Assembly: GCF_964656455.1 (NCBI RefSeq)
Contig: NC_135712.1
Coordinates: 98,618,294-98,682,293, forward strand
Direction: 5' to 3'
DNA: 64,000 bases
Source: Halichoerus grypus
Lineage: Eukaryota > Chordata > Mammalia > Carnivora > Phocidae
A model generated the notes under the pieces. The model was given only the letters and a program-made list of their open reading frames with translations. It made no database searches and was not told the DNA's origin. Positions 1 through 10,225 of the stretch are shown piece by piece. The first letter of the stretch is position 1. Every line of letters starts with the position of its first letter. The translations under genes and the position numbers were made by a program.

Positions 1-270
1 CCTTTGAGAGGTAATTCGGTCATGAGTGTGGAGCCCTCATGAATGAGATTAATGCCCTTATAAAAGGGGTCCGAGAAAGATCTCTGCTCTCTGCCATGTG
101 AGGATGAAATGAGAAGATGGCGATCTGCAAATCAGGAAGAGGGTCTTAATCAGACACCAAGTTTGCTGGCACCTTGATCTGAACTTCCCAGCCTTTACAT
201 CTGTAAAAAATAAATGTTCGTTTAAACCACTCAGTCTATGGTAATTTGTTACAGGACCCTAACTAAGACA
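1..270 (+). mobile_element. ERVL-MaLR LTR (MLT1-like), 5' end outside window
   Basis: The sequence reads like the 3' two-thirds of a mammalian MaLR LTR. It has a GGTCATGAGTGTGGAGCC-type start and a TTATAAAAGG promoter-like motif near 60-69. A 'CACCTTGATCTGAACTTCCC' segment follows, then an AATAAA signal near 210 and the terminal ACTAAGACA at 262-270. The AATAAA and ending place it on the plus strand. The 5' part lies before the window. It is an old, diverged, non-coding LTR. Subfamily (MLT1A/B versus a relative) was not determined. Confidence 0.8.
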
Positions 271-454
271 TATCATCTTTGGAAATTTTTATGAAGTTTA
301 ACATAAAGATACATTTTTATAACATTTTTATTTAGGTTATAACAATTTATAAAACATTTGGAAAGTAGAACAATACCTGAAAATCAAATTAACATAGTCA
401 TTGTGGCATTTGTTGAATATTCTTAAAGTTTTTATTTTTAAAATTTTATTTCTG

Positions 455-648
455 GGTGCCTGGGTGGCTCAGTCGTTAGGCGTCTGCCTTTGGCTCGGGT
501 CATGGTCCCAGGGTCCTGGGATCGAGGCCCACATAGGGCTCCCTGCTCAGTGGGAAGCCTGCTTCTCCCTCTCCCACTCCCCCTGCTTGTGTTCCCTCTC
601 TTGCTGTGTCTCTCTCTGTCAAATAAATAAAATCTTTAAAAAAAATTA
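455..648 (+). mobile_element. Can-SINE (tRNA-derived), full length
   Basis: It carries a tRNA-derived head (GGTGCCTGGGTGGCTCAG, with the A-box region), a pol III B-box-like GGGATCGAGGCC, a CT-rich body, AAATAAATAAAATC and an A tail. It is flanked by a perfect 16-bp target-site duplication, TAAAATTTTATTTCTG, at 439-454 and 649-664. The intact duplication indicates a fairly recent L1-driven insertion. Confidence 0.95.
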
Positions 649-799
649 TAAAATTTTATTTCTGTTATTTTTGTAAGTTGCGTTAGAGTATTTGTAAAAT
701 TATTTATAGAGTCCTTTTTATTCTATTCATTAGACTCTGGGCATTTTTTAAAAAATAAATATTCTTTGAAAAGATAATTTCCATGGGAACATTCTATTA

Positions 800-900
800 T
801 AATAATAAAATATTATTAAATAAATAATAATATTTTATATTTTATATATATAATAATTTAATAATAAAATAAATAATAAAACTATATGATTATTATAAAA
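800..900. repeat. AT-rich low-complexity tract
   Basis: This is about 100 bp of almost pure A/T built from TAATAA and TATATA blocks. It directly precedes the 5'-truncated L1 fragment. Nothing else is recognisable. Confidence 0.8.
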
Positions 901-904
901 AATT

Positions 905-1257
905 AGAGAAATACAAAAATGGAAACAAAATTACTAACAATCTCTACATTTACACAAGAAACAAGTGTTAGCAAGGATGTGGAGAAAAACAAAGGCTCAT
1001 ACACTATTGGTAGCAGTGCAGACTGGTGCAGCAACTGTGGGAAACAGTATAGAGTTTCAGAACTGCTATCTGATCCACTAATCACACTACTGGGTATTTA
1101 TCCAAAGAATACAAAAACACTAATTCAAAAGGATATATGCACCCCTATGTTTATTGCAGCATTATTTACATTATTTGTAGTATTTATTTTACATAGTCAA
1201 ATTGTGAAAGCAGCCCAAGTGTCCATCAATAGACGAATGGGTAAAGAAGATGTGGTG

Positions 1258-1288
<31 letters not shown>

Positions 1289-1692
1289 GAATATTATTCA
1301 GCCATAAAAAATAATGAAATCTTACCATATGCGACAACATGGATGGAGCTAGAGAGTTTAATGCTAAGTGAAATAAATCAGTCAGAAAAAGACAAATACC
1401 ATATGATTTCACTCATATGTGGAATTTAAGGAACAAAACAAATGAACATGGTGGGGGGAAAAGGAGACACAAAACAAAAAACAGACTCTTAACTATAGAA
1501 AACAAACTGATGGTTACCAGAGGGGAGGTGGCGATGGGTGAAACTGGTGAAGGGGATTAAGGAGGGTAGTTATCATGATGAGCACTGAGTAATGTGTAAT
1601 GTATAGCATTGTTGAAACACTATATCATACAACTGAAACTAATTTATACTGTATGTTAATTATACTGAAATAAAAATAAAAATAAATAAAAA
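905..1692 (+). mobile_element. LINE-1 3' end (ORF2 C-terminus plus 3' UTR)
   Basis: A plus-strand, 5'-truncated L1. The GGATGTGGAGAAAAAC, GGGTATTTATCCAAAGAATAC and ATGTTTATTGCAGCATTATTTAC segments encode the C-terminal part of ORF2p, including a MFIAALFT peptide. A carnivore-type 3' UTR follows, with ATGATGAGCACTGAGTAATG, and it ends in AATAAAAATAAAAATAAAT. The ORF2 frame is broken by an expanded TA run at 1256-1282. No retrotransposition function remains. Confidence 0.9.
1256..1282. repeat. (TA)n microsatellite inside L1
   Basis: Uninterrupted alternating TA lies where related L1 copies have only a short GTGGTATATATACAATGG. The tract has therefore expanded in place and disrupts the degenerate ORF2 frame. 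Confidence 0.9.
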
Positions 1693-1739
1693 AATAGATT
1701 TAGGTCCAGTAAGTATTAAATTTGGTATATGAGTGCAAA

Positions 1740-2950
1740 CAGTATAATTTAACAGAAATCAACAACTTTGGAATCTGCTTTATTGTTTGTTCAATTCTAT
1801 ATCATGAGCCTATCCTCGTGATATTCAGTTATCTTTTAAAGCCATGTTTTAATAATCCTATAGTATTTCTTTATTAAGACACAATATTTTTACATATCTA
1901 CATTGTTGCAAACTTGTTTTTTTATTTTTTATCCAGAATAATGTAGAGATTAACATTTGTGCATATAAACTTTTACCTATAATTCTAATTATTTCATTCC
2001 AATAAATTTAAGAAGGGGAAATAATGGGTCAAAATTTATAAATTAAGGCTCTAGATATATGATACCAATTTGTCTTTCAGAAAAACTTTACCAAATTACA
2101 TCTTCACCAACAGTGTACTAAGGCACTAAACAAACATTGGAAAGTTTTGAATTAATTTTTCCAATGTTTTAGGTAATAAATGGCTTCTCATATTAATATG
2201 ATTTTTTATTCTGAGATGTTGCAAATCATTCATCAACTAATTTACTTCCATATTTAGATATATCTGGTCATATGTTTTTGTCACAAGTCTATAGCATCTT
2301 CATATTATTATTCAAACATTTGAAATAAAAATAACCCCTTTGTTATCCCATTCTCAGCAAATTCTCTCCATACTATTTGACATTTTTATCTTATTATTTT
2401 TAATATACAGAAGGTTTTGTTTTTATTTAGCAAAATTTTGTATAGTTTTGCTGTATATTTTTTAAAGATTTCATTTATTTATTTATTTGAGAGAGAGAAA
2501 GCACAAGTGGTGGGGGAGAGACAGAGGGAGAAGCAGGCTTCTTACTGACACGGGAGCCTGACGTGGAGCTCGATCCTCGGACCCTGGGATCATGACCTGA
2601 GTGGAAGGCAGCCATCAGGCACCCCTATAGTTTTGCTATATTTGAACTGCCTCAATATTCAAATTTTATCTTTGTCTCTTATTTTAAGTACTGTATTTTT
2701 TAAACCATAATATGGTGCATATAATATGAAGCAAGGATATTAATGTTTTTAAAATTCATTATCAGTATTCCTAAAATCAATTTTAAAGATCACTTTTTCA
2801 TGAGTTTAATATAAAGATTAATAGTATGATTATGTATGGTGAATTTCCTGTTTCTCTAATCTATTTTTGTTAGTATTACATCATAATTTTCTTTATTCTG
2901 GTTTATGATAGCATGTTCTAATGCCTATAAGAATAACACCCATTTTTTCT
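1740..2950 (-). mobile_element. Ancient L1M fragment, reverse orientation
   Basis: The plus strand reads as a diverged reverse complement of an L1M/L1ME 3' UTR and ORF2 end. It shows the order 'aataatgtagagattaacat', 'aataatgggtcaaaa', 'ccaaattacatcttcaccaa', then 'ttctccatactatttgacat'. A SINE interrupts it at 2460-2625. Both edges are soft, and the part beyond about 2650 is less certain. Confidence 0.6.
2460..2625 (-). mobile_element. Can-SINE, internally shortened head
   Basis: Reverse-strand copy. The plus strand shows TTTAAAGATTTCATTTATTTA, GAGAGAGAAAGCACAAG, GAAGCAGGCTTC and CCCTGGGATCATGACC, then jumps to CAGGCACCCC. The normal 'TTAACYGACTGAGCCACC' head segment is missing, so there is a small deletion in the A-box part. 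The duplication TATAGTTTTGCT(G)TATTT flanks it at 2441-2459 and 2626-2643, with a small indel. Confidence 0.9.
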
Positions 2951-3762
2951 TTTATTAATATTTTGGGATTACTTCCCATTTGTTTTCTATGTAAAGTTCC
3001 TAATATTTGTCTAGTTAGAAGAAAATCCCCAAAACTATCTTATTAAAATTAACTGGAACTTAATTTTGGAGATACTGAGTGCTTTATGCTTTTCATATGC
3101 ATATATGCCTTCCATACATTTGTAATTTTCGTTCTTATTTTCTATGTTTTATATTTATACATGATATACCTATAGAGTGCCAGAAACTTCACCAAGTTTT
3201 AGATATATAGATATAGATTCAGATACAGATAGAGATATATAGATATATCCATACATATAATCACAAATATCTTATAATCTATATTGTCAGGGAATATTCA
3301 TTCCTGCATGGATGATATATGGAAGACATACATGTAAATAAGTAAATACAATATTATGTGGCATATGTAATAACGAATGTATATGGAAAGTACAGAAAAG
3401 GTATTGTAGATCCAGGTAGTATGGCAGACTGTGCCAGTCTGAAATCAGTTTCTGAAGTCAGAAAAAGTTTAAATATTATTCTCTTTACTACATCCTAATT
3501 TTGTAATATTGGATAAATTATTTATGCTTTTAACCTTCTTTTTGTCAACTAAAATAACACTAGCACAGTAATATGATATTTATATGTATATAAAATGCTT
3601 ATTAATATGGTATTATAAATGCACGCTTTAATGGTAGTAATGATGATGATGATGATTAAGGTATCTAAAAGTGAGCTGAAAATTTCACATAGATAGTAAT
3701 AAAAGATAAGGGTTGGTTTTGAAAAATATGAATATTCCAGGAAGAGAAACAAGGGTGCACTT
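2951..3762. other. Unassigned AT-rich DNA with a degenerate GATA-type tract
   Basis: I recognise no gene or named repeat. Positions 3198-3250 hold an impure ATAGATAT/GATACAGATA tract. A short ATGATGATGATGAT run lies near 3641-3655. The rest may be very old L1-derived sequence. Confidence 0.4.
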
Positions 3763-3776
3763 AATAGAATAAAAGT

Positions 3777-3968
3777 AGGGGCACCTGGGTGGCTCAGTCA
3801 GTTAAGCTCTTGCCTTCGGCTCCGGTCATGATCTCAGGGTCTTGGGATCAAGCCCCACATCAGACTCCCTGCTCTGGGAGTGGGGAGTCTGCTTCTCCCT
3901 CTCCCTCTGCCTGCTCTTCCCCCTGCTTGTGTTCTCTCTCTCTATCAAATAAATAAAATCTTTTAAAA
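3777..3968 (+). mobile_element. Can-SINE
   Basis: A full-length plus-strand copy from GGGGCACCTGGGTGG to AAATAAATAAAATCTTTTAAAA. It is flanked by a perfect 14-bp duplication, AATAGAATAAAAGT (3763-3776 and 3969-3982). The body contains a local duplication around CTGGGAGTGGGGAGTCTGC relative to other copies in the window. Confidence 0.95.
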
Positions 3969-4124
3969 AATAGAATAAAAGTCAAGGGCTGTGCAATTAT
4001 GTAGACTATATGAGGGAATGTTGAGTAAATATGAAATGGCAATTTGTACCGTAATCAAATAATGAAATAAAAGAAAAGTGCATGGAAATCTCATATTTTT
4101 GTTTTGGAAGGATAACTAACATGG

Positions 4125-4625
4125 CTGTGTGGAACATGGCTTTAAGAGAAGCAAGATATCAGATAGGGAATTCTGTAAAGAGACTACAGTATTGCAGTAA
4201 CCCACAAAAGAGATGTTGATGGCCTGAACTAGAGTGTTGGCAGTTAAAATAGGGGAGGACAGATAGACTTTACATCAAATTAGGAGGATGAATACTAACA
4301 ATTAAAAGATGGAGGAAAGTGGACTTGGGGCTTATTCCTAACATTATTATTATTATGATAAATAGGTAGAAGCTGGTGCATTCAAACAAGGGCCAAAAAA
4401 AACGAAAGGAAGCACTGACTTAAGCATGAAAAAAATGATTTCAGTTTCAGACATGCTGAGCTTGAAATGTTTATTGGTCGCTATGATGGAGTAATTTATT
4501 AAGCAAATGGATCTCAGGAATAAAGTCATCATGATGGTAGTACAAACATGACAGGAGTTAGTACAGAGGTGATGTCTAAGGATGAACGGTAAAGCAATTA
4601 AGGGAACTGATTAGAGGTATATTTT
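4125..4625 (-). mobile_element. L2-like LINE fragment (upstream piece)
   Basis: The plus strand resembles the reverse complement of the L2 coding region. Recognisable blocks are 'tattgcagtaacccacaaaagagatgttg', 'ggcctgaactagagtgttgg' and 'tcagacatgctgagcttgaa'. The same element seems to resume at about 5940 after an L1 insertion. It is very diverged, so family is moderately supported and boundaries are approximate. Confidence 0.5.
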
Positions 4626-4649
4626 TTCCCCAAAATTTACTGAGATAAA

Positions 4650-5850
4650 ATTGACAAATAATTAGGCAAGGAAAAGAAATAAAAAGCGTCCAAATCGGGA
4701 AAGAAAAAGTAAAATTGTCTTTGTTTGCAGAGATGCGTCTATATATAAAACATGATCTTCTATATAGGAAACCCTAAAGACTGCCAAAAAACTGCTAGAA
4801 CTTACAAATGAATTCAGTAAAGTTGCAGAATATAAAATCAATATACAAAAATCAGTTGTGTCTCTATACAACCTAATTACCAGAAAAAGAAATTAAAAAA
4901 ATAATCACATTTACCATAGCATTAAAAAAGAAAAAATACTTGGGAATAAACTTAACCAAGGAGGTGAAAGATTTGTACACTGAAAACTATAATCCACTGA
5001 TGAAAGAAATTGAAGGAGACAAAAGAAAGATCCTGTATATTCATAGAAGATTTCATATTACAATAAATATCCATAGTGCCCAAGTCAATATACAGATTCA
5101 ACATAATCTCTAGCAAAATTCCAATGGCATTTTTCATAGATATAGAGAAAGCAATCCTAAAATTTGAATGGAACCACAAAAGACCCTGAACAACCGAACA
5201 GCCAAAGTGGAGGCATCACACTTCCTGATTTTAAACTCTATTACAAAGCCAGAGTCATCAAAAAAAAAAAAAAAAAAAAGTATGGTACTGACATAAAAAT
5301 AGACACATAGATCAATGGAACAGAATATAGAGTCCAGCAATAAACCCACAAATAGATGATCAATTAATTTTTGACAAAGACACACAGAATACACAATAAG
5401 GATAGTGTCTTCAGTAAATGGTGCTGGGAAAACTGGATATTCACATTCAAAAGAATGAAAAGGACCCCATCTTACACCATACACAAAAATCAACTCAAAA
5501 TGCATTAAAGACTTAAATGTAAGATCTGAGATGATAAAACATCTGGAAGAAAACAGGGGAAAAACTCATTGACAAAACTCTTGGCAATGACACTTTAGAT
5601 TTGACAACAAAAGCAAAGGCAACAAAGGCAAACAAACAAGCAAGACTACATCAAATTAAAAAGTTTCTGCACAGCAAAAGAAACAACCAACAAAATGAAA
5701 AGGCAACCTATGGGATGGAAGAAAACATTTGCAAACCATATATCCAATAAGGGGTTAATATCCAAAATATAAAAATAACTCATACAACTGAATATGAAAA
5801 AAAAACAAAACAAACAAACCGATAAACCAATTAAAAAATAGGGAACTATT
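4650..5850 (+). mobile_element. LINE-1 ORF2 fragment (reverse transcriptase to C-terminal region)
   Basis: Plus-strand L1 ORF2 DNA, truncated at both ends. Recognisable blocks are GAATTCAGTAAAGTTGCAG, AACTTAACCAAGGAGGTGAA, AAATTTGAATGGAACCAC, CCAGCAATAAACCCAC and AATGGTGCTGGGAAAACTGG. They run on to ATATCCAATAAGGGGTTAATATCC. The order follows L1M-class ORF2 from the thumb/post-RT region towards the C-terminus. Stops and frameshifts are abundant. An A-run sits at 5260-5279, and there is no 3' UTR or tail. It appears to split an older L2-like element. Confidence 0.88.
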
Positions 5851-5939
5851 TAGAGAAAGAGAAAAAAAATAATGCAATATGAAAAAGAACAAACTTTCTA
5901 AAATGGTTGTAGGAAGTAGAAAACTTAAAAAAGGATTGA

Positions 5940-6130
5940 GATTTTATAACTAAGTTATTTAGGAAGAGCAGTTTCAGTGGAGTTGGGAGAAATGAGGGCA
6001 GATTCTTTTATGGTGAGTAATTAATGTGAGTAATGATGAGGAAAGAAAATGTACACAAATTTTTCTCAAGAGTCTTGGATGTTAAAAAGAAAATTTATGG
6101 GATCCTTTATAATTTGGGAAAATCTTAAGC
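5940..6130 (-). mobile_element. L2-like LINE fragment (downstream piece)
   Basis: The block 'gaagagcagtttcagtggag' followed by 'ttgggagaaatgagggcaga' matches what I recall of reverse-complement L2 coding sequence. It is probably the continuation of the piece ending near 4625. The similarity is limited to about 100-150 bp. Confidence 0.4.
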
Positions 6131-6196
6131 ATGTTTAAAGATGCCTGAGAGAAAATTAAAAAAATATATATATATATTAAAAAAAAAAAAAAAAAG

Positions 6197-6390
6197 GGCG
6201 CCTGGGTGGCTCAGTCGTTAGGCATCTGCCTTCGGCTCAGGTCATGATCCCAGGGTCCTGGGATGAGTCCCACATCGGGCTCCCTTCTCTGCGGGAAGGC
6301 TGCTTCTCCCTCTCCTGCTCCCCCTGCTTGTGTTCCCTCTCTGGCTGTCTCTCTCTCTGTCAAATAAAAAAAAAACAACAATCTTTAAAG
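6197..6390 (+). mobile_element. Can-SINE
   Basis: A plus-strand copy from GGCGCCTGGGTGGCTCAGTC to a variant tail, AAATAAAAAAAAAACAACAATC. It is preceded by an A/TA-rich run (6160-6196). No clean target-site duplication was found, so the A-rich run may be part of the target or an older tail. Confidence 0.92.
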
Positions 6391-6497
6391 ACACTGAGAG
6401 GAAGGTGGCAAAAGGACAGAAAGGAGGAGGAGGGAGGGGGCAGAGAGAGATACTAAAAATACTACACTGGAAAAGACTTGTTTAAAATGCCAGTTCC

Positions 6498-6714
6498 TTG
6501 GGCTCCTGGTGGTTGAGTGGCTGACTCTTGGTTTCAGTTCAGGTCATGATCTTGGGGTCGAGAGATGGAGTCCTGTATTGGGCTCTTGTTCAGCACGGAG
6601 TCTGTCTGAGATTCTCTCTCTCTCTCCCTCTGTCCCCACCCCCCCCCCCATGCACAGGCTCTCTCTCTCTCTCTCTCTCTGAAATAAAATAAATAAAATA
6701 TTGAAAAGAAAAAT
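6498..6714 (+). mobile_element. Older Can-SINE with (C)n and (CT)n expansions
   Basis: A diverged copy starting TTGGGCTCCTGGTGGTTGAG. The body carries a C run at about 6636-6650 and a CT run at 6659-6680, then AAATAAAATAAATAAAATA. An imperfect 14-bp duplication, AAAATGSCAGTTCY, flanks it at 6484-6497 and 6715-6728. The divergence indicates an older subfamily than most copies here. Confidence 0.85.
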
Positions 6715-6917
6715 AAAATGGCAGTTCTCAATAACAAAGATTCCAATTTACAATTTCTGGATTGTATTTGAGCAATCTGCATTTTAACACAAAAATGGAT
6801 ATCAGTTTTCAAAATTGAACATAATTGTAATATCCAAATCCATTTTTATTATTAATGACAGGAAGCTTTACCTCTCTGTTAAATTTCAAAAGTTATTAAT
6901 ATGCTAAGAATCAGTAT

Positions 6918-6998
6918 TTTAATATATATATCAGAATATGTAAATATATACCAGAATATTCTGATATATATATATATGTAAATATTATATATATTCAG
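6918..6998. repeat. TA-rich imperfect repeat
   Basis: Alternating TATATA blocks are separated by near-identical CAGAATAT(GT/TC) pieces. This is a locally self-similar, low-complexity AT tract with no coding potential. Confidence 0.7.
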
Positions 6999-7080
6999 TG
7001 TAGTGGTTTTTCTCTGTGTGGAGAGAGATGGGGCAAATGTGTACATAACATACAGAGAACACATCATTTCCTGGTAGTTC

Positions 7081-7430
7081 CTTTTTTTTTTTTTTTTTTA
7101 ATTTCTCAAGCTGGGTGATGGTACATGGGTTTGATTTGCTACTTTTTTTTTTAAGATTTTATTTATTTATTTGACAGAGAGAGAGAGCACAAGTGGGCAG
7201 AGCGGCAAGCAGAAGGAGAAGCAGGCTCCCCGCTGAGCAGAGAGCCTGATGTGGGGCTTGTTGTGGGGCTCCAACCCAGGACCCTGGGATCATGACGTGA
7301 GCGGAAGGCTGACGCTTAACTGACTGAGCCACCCAGGTGCCCCTGATTTGCTACTTTTAAAAAACACTCTACTCATATTTTATATGCTTTTGTATATAAT
7401 TATAATAAATAAAAAGTTAAAGGAAAACCA
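7081..7430 (+). mobile_element. L1/HAL1-type 3' end, split by a SINE
   Basis: The segment TCAAGCTGGGTGATGGTACATGGG, then after the SINE 'acactctactcatattttat', 'tttgtatataattataataa' and AAAAGTTAAA, matches the common 3' terminus of old L1/HAL1 elements in plus orientation. Similar termini occur near 15.9 kb and 59.8 kb. The SINE at 7146-7343 interrupts it. Confidence 0.7.
7146..7343 (-). mobile_element. Can-SINE
   Basis: Reverse-strand copy: TTTTTTTAAGATTTTATTTA, GACAGAGAGAGAGAGCACAAG, GAAGCAGGCTCCCCGCTGAG, and the head CTGACTGAGCCACCCAGGTGCCCC. The duplication TGATTTGCTACTTT (7132-7145 and 7344-7357) is perfect. The body has a small duplication, GTGGGGCTTGTTGTGGGGCT. Confidence 0.95.
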
Positions 7431-7439
7431 AATTGAATA

Positions 7440-8040
7440 TATGCACTGTTGTCTATCTTCTCAAGATATAAATATCTAGATGCCCATAGAGCAAGAACAA
7501 AAAGTAGCTCCTACTCAGAGTTTTGTTTGTTTGTTTGAAATCCACTGAAACCCATTCTGGCTGAATAAAATGGAACAAAATTTATTAGAGGATACTGGGA
7601 AACTCTCATACTTGCCGGATGGGCCACAGTATCAGTTTGTACATCCAGGAACAACCCCCCAGATCACACCGTGAAGCAGATTTAGTGATGAAAACCTTGC
7701 AGCTGCCAAGCACGAAACAGCAGGTTGAAGTGCCAACACATGCAGCCCTTACCATTGCTGCTCCATTGCTCCAGGAAGTTGGCCTTCCTGTGGCTGTTGC
7801 CAGAGGTAGATTTTGGCCATTCCCCTTGGTTGCATCGCCAAGTCCTAATTCAAGGTCTGGGTGGGTTATTTTATTGTTTCGTTGAGCTCATGTCACATGA
7901 CTATGTACTAGTTGCAAGGAAAATGCAATAGCTGACATTTTTAAGCTCCTGTGATTGGAAGCTCTCTCAGCTATTCACTGAAAATCAAAATGTGGGAATT
8001 TCCCTAAACAAAGAAAAGTGTTCAGACTCTGGGCAACCAG
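7440..8040. other. Unassigned, comparatively GC-richer segment
   Basis: It contains a GTTTGTTTGTTTG run near 7524 and a stretch (about 7560-7960) with more G+C than its surroundings. That stretch resembles a degraded LTR, with AATAAAATGGAACAAAATTTATTAG near 7564. I could not assign it. The open frames here (up to 88 codons) show no recognisable protein. Confidence 0.3.
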
Positions 8041-8116
8041 AAATAAACAAACAAATAAATAAATAAATAAAGGAAGGGAGGGAGGGAGAGGGAGGGAGGG
8101 AGGGAGGGAGGGGAAA
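8041..8116. repeat. (AAAT)n/(GGGA)n compound microsatellite
   Basis: AAACAAACAAATAAATAAAT switches to GGGAGGGAGGGAGAGGGAGG. The G-rich half has repeated GGG runs and could form a G-quadruplex on the plus strand. Confidence 0.9.
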
Positions 8117-8223
8117 GCATTTACTATTAGCTTTGTTCATGGTGTAGGCACCATCTGGATTTTCAAGAAATTAACTGCCACAGAATATCTTACTTTCCAC
8201 GTTCATATCTATAAAGCAGAGGT

Positions 8224-8437
8224 GCAATCTCGGCAGTACTGATATTTTGGGCCAGATGATTATTATGGGCTCCATCCTGTGCATTGCGGGATGTTGAACA
8301 GCATCTCTGGTGTCTACGCATTTGATGCCAGTAGCTGCCCCCACCCCTCCCAGCTGTGACAACCAAAAGTATCTCCAATTTTTTTTTTTAACAAATGTCC
8401 TTTGGGAGGACAAAATTGTCCTGGTTGAGAACCACTG
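8224..8437 (-). mobile_element. MER5A-type hAT-Charlie DNA transposon relic
   Basis: The plus strand reads as the reverse complement of MER5A: 'cggcagtactgatattttggg', 'tcctgtgcattgcgggatgtt', 'agcatctctggtgtctac', 'tgatgccagtagctgcccccac', 'tgtgacaaccaaaagtatct', and the terminal inverted repeat 'ggttgagaaccactg'. It is a non-autonomous element with no transposase. This is one of the best-matched relics in the window. Confidence 0.9.
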
Positions 8438-8710
8438 CTATAAAATGAGGCTGATGCACAGCTTTGTCAAAACAAAGTGGTGAGTGTAACATGAAATTCT
8501 AGTGCACAGCACAAACACTGGTAAACACATTTTAATCCTTAAGTCAACTGTATAGTATTTTTAACCAAGTGCATTATCTTCAGATAGAATTTAAATCTCA
8601 TAAGTTAAGAGCATTTATCTTTTTATGGCGTGGTCATGAAGTATATGCCAGTAACATTATTAAGTAAGTGTAATATCCTATTTAAAGTTTAGAATTAGAT
8701 TGCATGCACT

Positions 8711-8888
8711 TAAATACTGCTTCTCACTTATTATCTGTGTGATGAGGTACAAATTACCGTGCCTCAGTTTTGCCTCTACAAAACTGAGGTTTCAAAATAA
8801 ATATGTTAGATTCTTATTGTGAGAATTAAATGAGTTAAGGCATTCATTGAGTATATTGAGCACACAACAGATAGAAGCTATTATTGAA
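8711..8888 (+). mobile_element. MIR SINE
   Basis: It follows the MIR consensus order: ATCTGTGTGATGAGGTACAA, GTGCCTCAGTTTTGCCTC, TTGTGAGAATTAAATGAGTTAA, and GAGCACACAACAGATAGAAGC. It is an ancient tRNA-derived SINE shared by mammals. It is diverged, with no detectable flanking duplication. Confidence 0.85.
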
Positions 8889-9099
8889 TGAAAGATTAAA
8901 TTTGAGGAGCATTCATGTTTTGGAACTGATTTCTTAATCCTCACTACCTTTCTGACCATAACCTATTCCTCTTCCTTAGTTTTGCCTAATATTTTTCAGC
9001 AAACCAGCCTTCTTTCTGTTTTCCAATCAGCCCTGCTGCACTATACAACTCCAGGGGGCATCAGTCATCCTATTTAGAATATGTCTTTGGGCCTTCTTC

Positions 9100-9470
9100 A
9101 ACTGTTCTTCCATCTTCCTGAAAGAGGTTTTTGTTGACTGCTTCTTACGTGTTAATCAGATCTTAGTTTAAATGTTACCTCTTAGAGACTTCCCATGATC
9201 ATTCAAATATAAATACCTACTCAGTGACGATTACATAATCATATTTTGATTTTATGCATACCATATATTATATTTTTTAGTTATGTATGTATACATTGAT
9301 TAATCAACTTATTTGTTTATTGTCTATGTCCCTAAAGTGGAATTTAAGCTCCATTAGAGAAGGAAACTTGTCTGGCTTTTTCACATACATCCTAGGTGCC
9401 TAGGATAATGTGAGGCATATGGTAAGGCTTAATAATGTTTTTTTAAGTTAAAGAATGAAGAATGGGGCTT
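9100..9470 (+). mobile_element. L2 LINE 3' end
   Basis: It matches the L2 3' region in order: 'atgttacctcttagagacttccc', 'ttatttgtttattgtctatg', 'gaatttaagctccattagagaagg', 'ttgtctggctttttcaca', and 'taatgtgaggcatatggtaag', ending 'gttaaagaatgaa'. An upstream extension to about 8990 is possible. No coding capacity remains. Confidence 0.8.
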
Positions 9471-10059
9471 AAAAATCAGCTGAGGAATTAAGAAGATTTT
9501 TTGGTTACTAAATTCTTTGATACCCCATTATCAAAAAAGAGAATTTTATCTAGAGGGTAACAGGACAGGCTTTTAACTTGAGTAAAGGTTGCCATATAAA
9601 GAATTAGTCACATTAATGAACATTTTTCACAATTTTTTCTCTTGTAACCAGTGAAAGCTTATTTACAGATCAATGAACAAAGTTTTTGAAGCATTGGTTG
9701 AAAACAGAGAACAGAGTTCTTTAGGGTAAACTGAGAGTTTATGTACCTTTCTTTCACAGAGCAGGCCAAAGTAAGTGTTTTGCCATGTCTGACTCAGTAG
9801 CCCAGAGACTTTGTGTAGCCATTATTACTTTTTTCCGCCTTCCATCTTTGCTTTTCTTCTCTTGAATACCTTGGGTTATGAAGTGTGCCATGTCTGGCCT
9901 GACCTGAATTATACTCTATACAACCAGTCTTTCTCAATCTGTTTAGCACAACTTCAACAACTATTACTACTAGTTGCTAATATCACTTTACTAGGGATCA
10001 TTTCTATAGTTTGTTGTTAATATCACTCTAAACCTAGTCTGGATACAGAACATGAAAGC
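9471..10059. other. Unassigned sequence
   Basis: I see no recognisable repeat or gene. The 69-codon open frame at 9811-10020 shows no recognisable protein. Confidence 0.3.
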
Positions 10060-10225
10060 AGAGATGCTTTTTGAAAAAGGCAACCATGAACCTAGCTCTT
10101 GAAGGTAATCAGGAAATAATCAGATTGGGGGAAAGTAAATAGATACTCATCAGGGAGACAGAAGGTAATGAAAGACATGTGCAAGACTGAGATGGAACTG
10201 CATGAATCACGTATAGGAAATGACG
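10060..10225 (-). mobile_element. L2-like fragment
   Basis: The plus strand carries 'gaacctagctcttgaaggtaat' and later 'acatgtgcaagactgagatg'. These follow the spacing of reverse-complement L2 ('agtcttgaagg ... gtgcaaaggc'). It is short and diverged. Confidence 0.4.

Noticed and set aside
455..648. A tRNA-Lys-like gene in the SINE heads
   Set aside because: The A-box/B-box-like parts belong to the tRNA-derived SINE head. No complete cloverleaf or acceptor stem is present.
919..1314. 131-codon plus-strand frame
   Set aside because: It is the degenerate C-terminus of L1 ORF2 ending in translated TA repeats, not a host gene.
5134..5505. 123-codon reverse-strand frame
   Set aside because: It is antisense to L1 ORF2 sequence and contains a poly-phenylalanine stretch from the A-run at 5260-5279.
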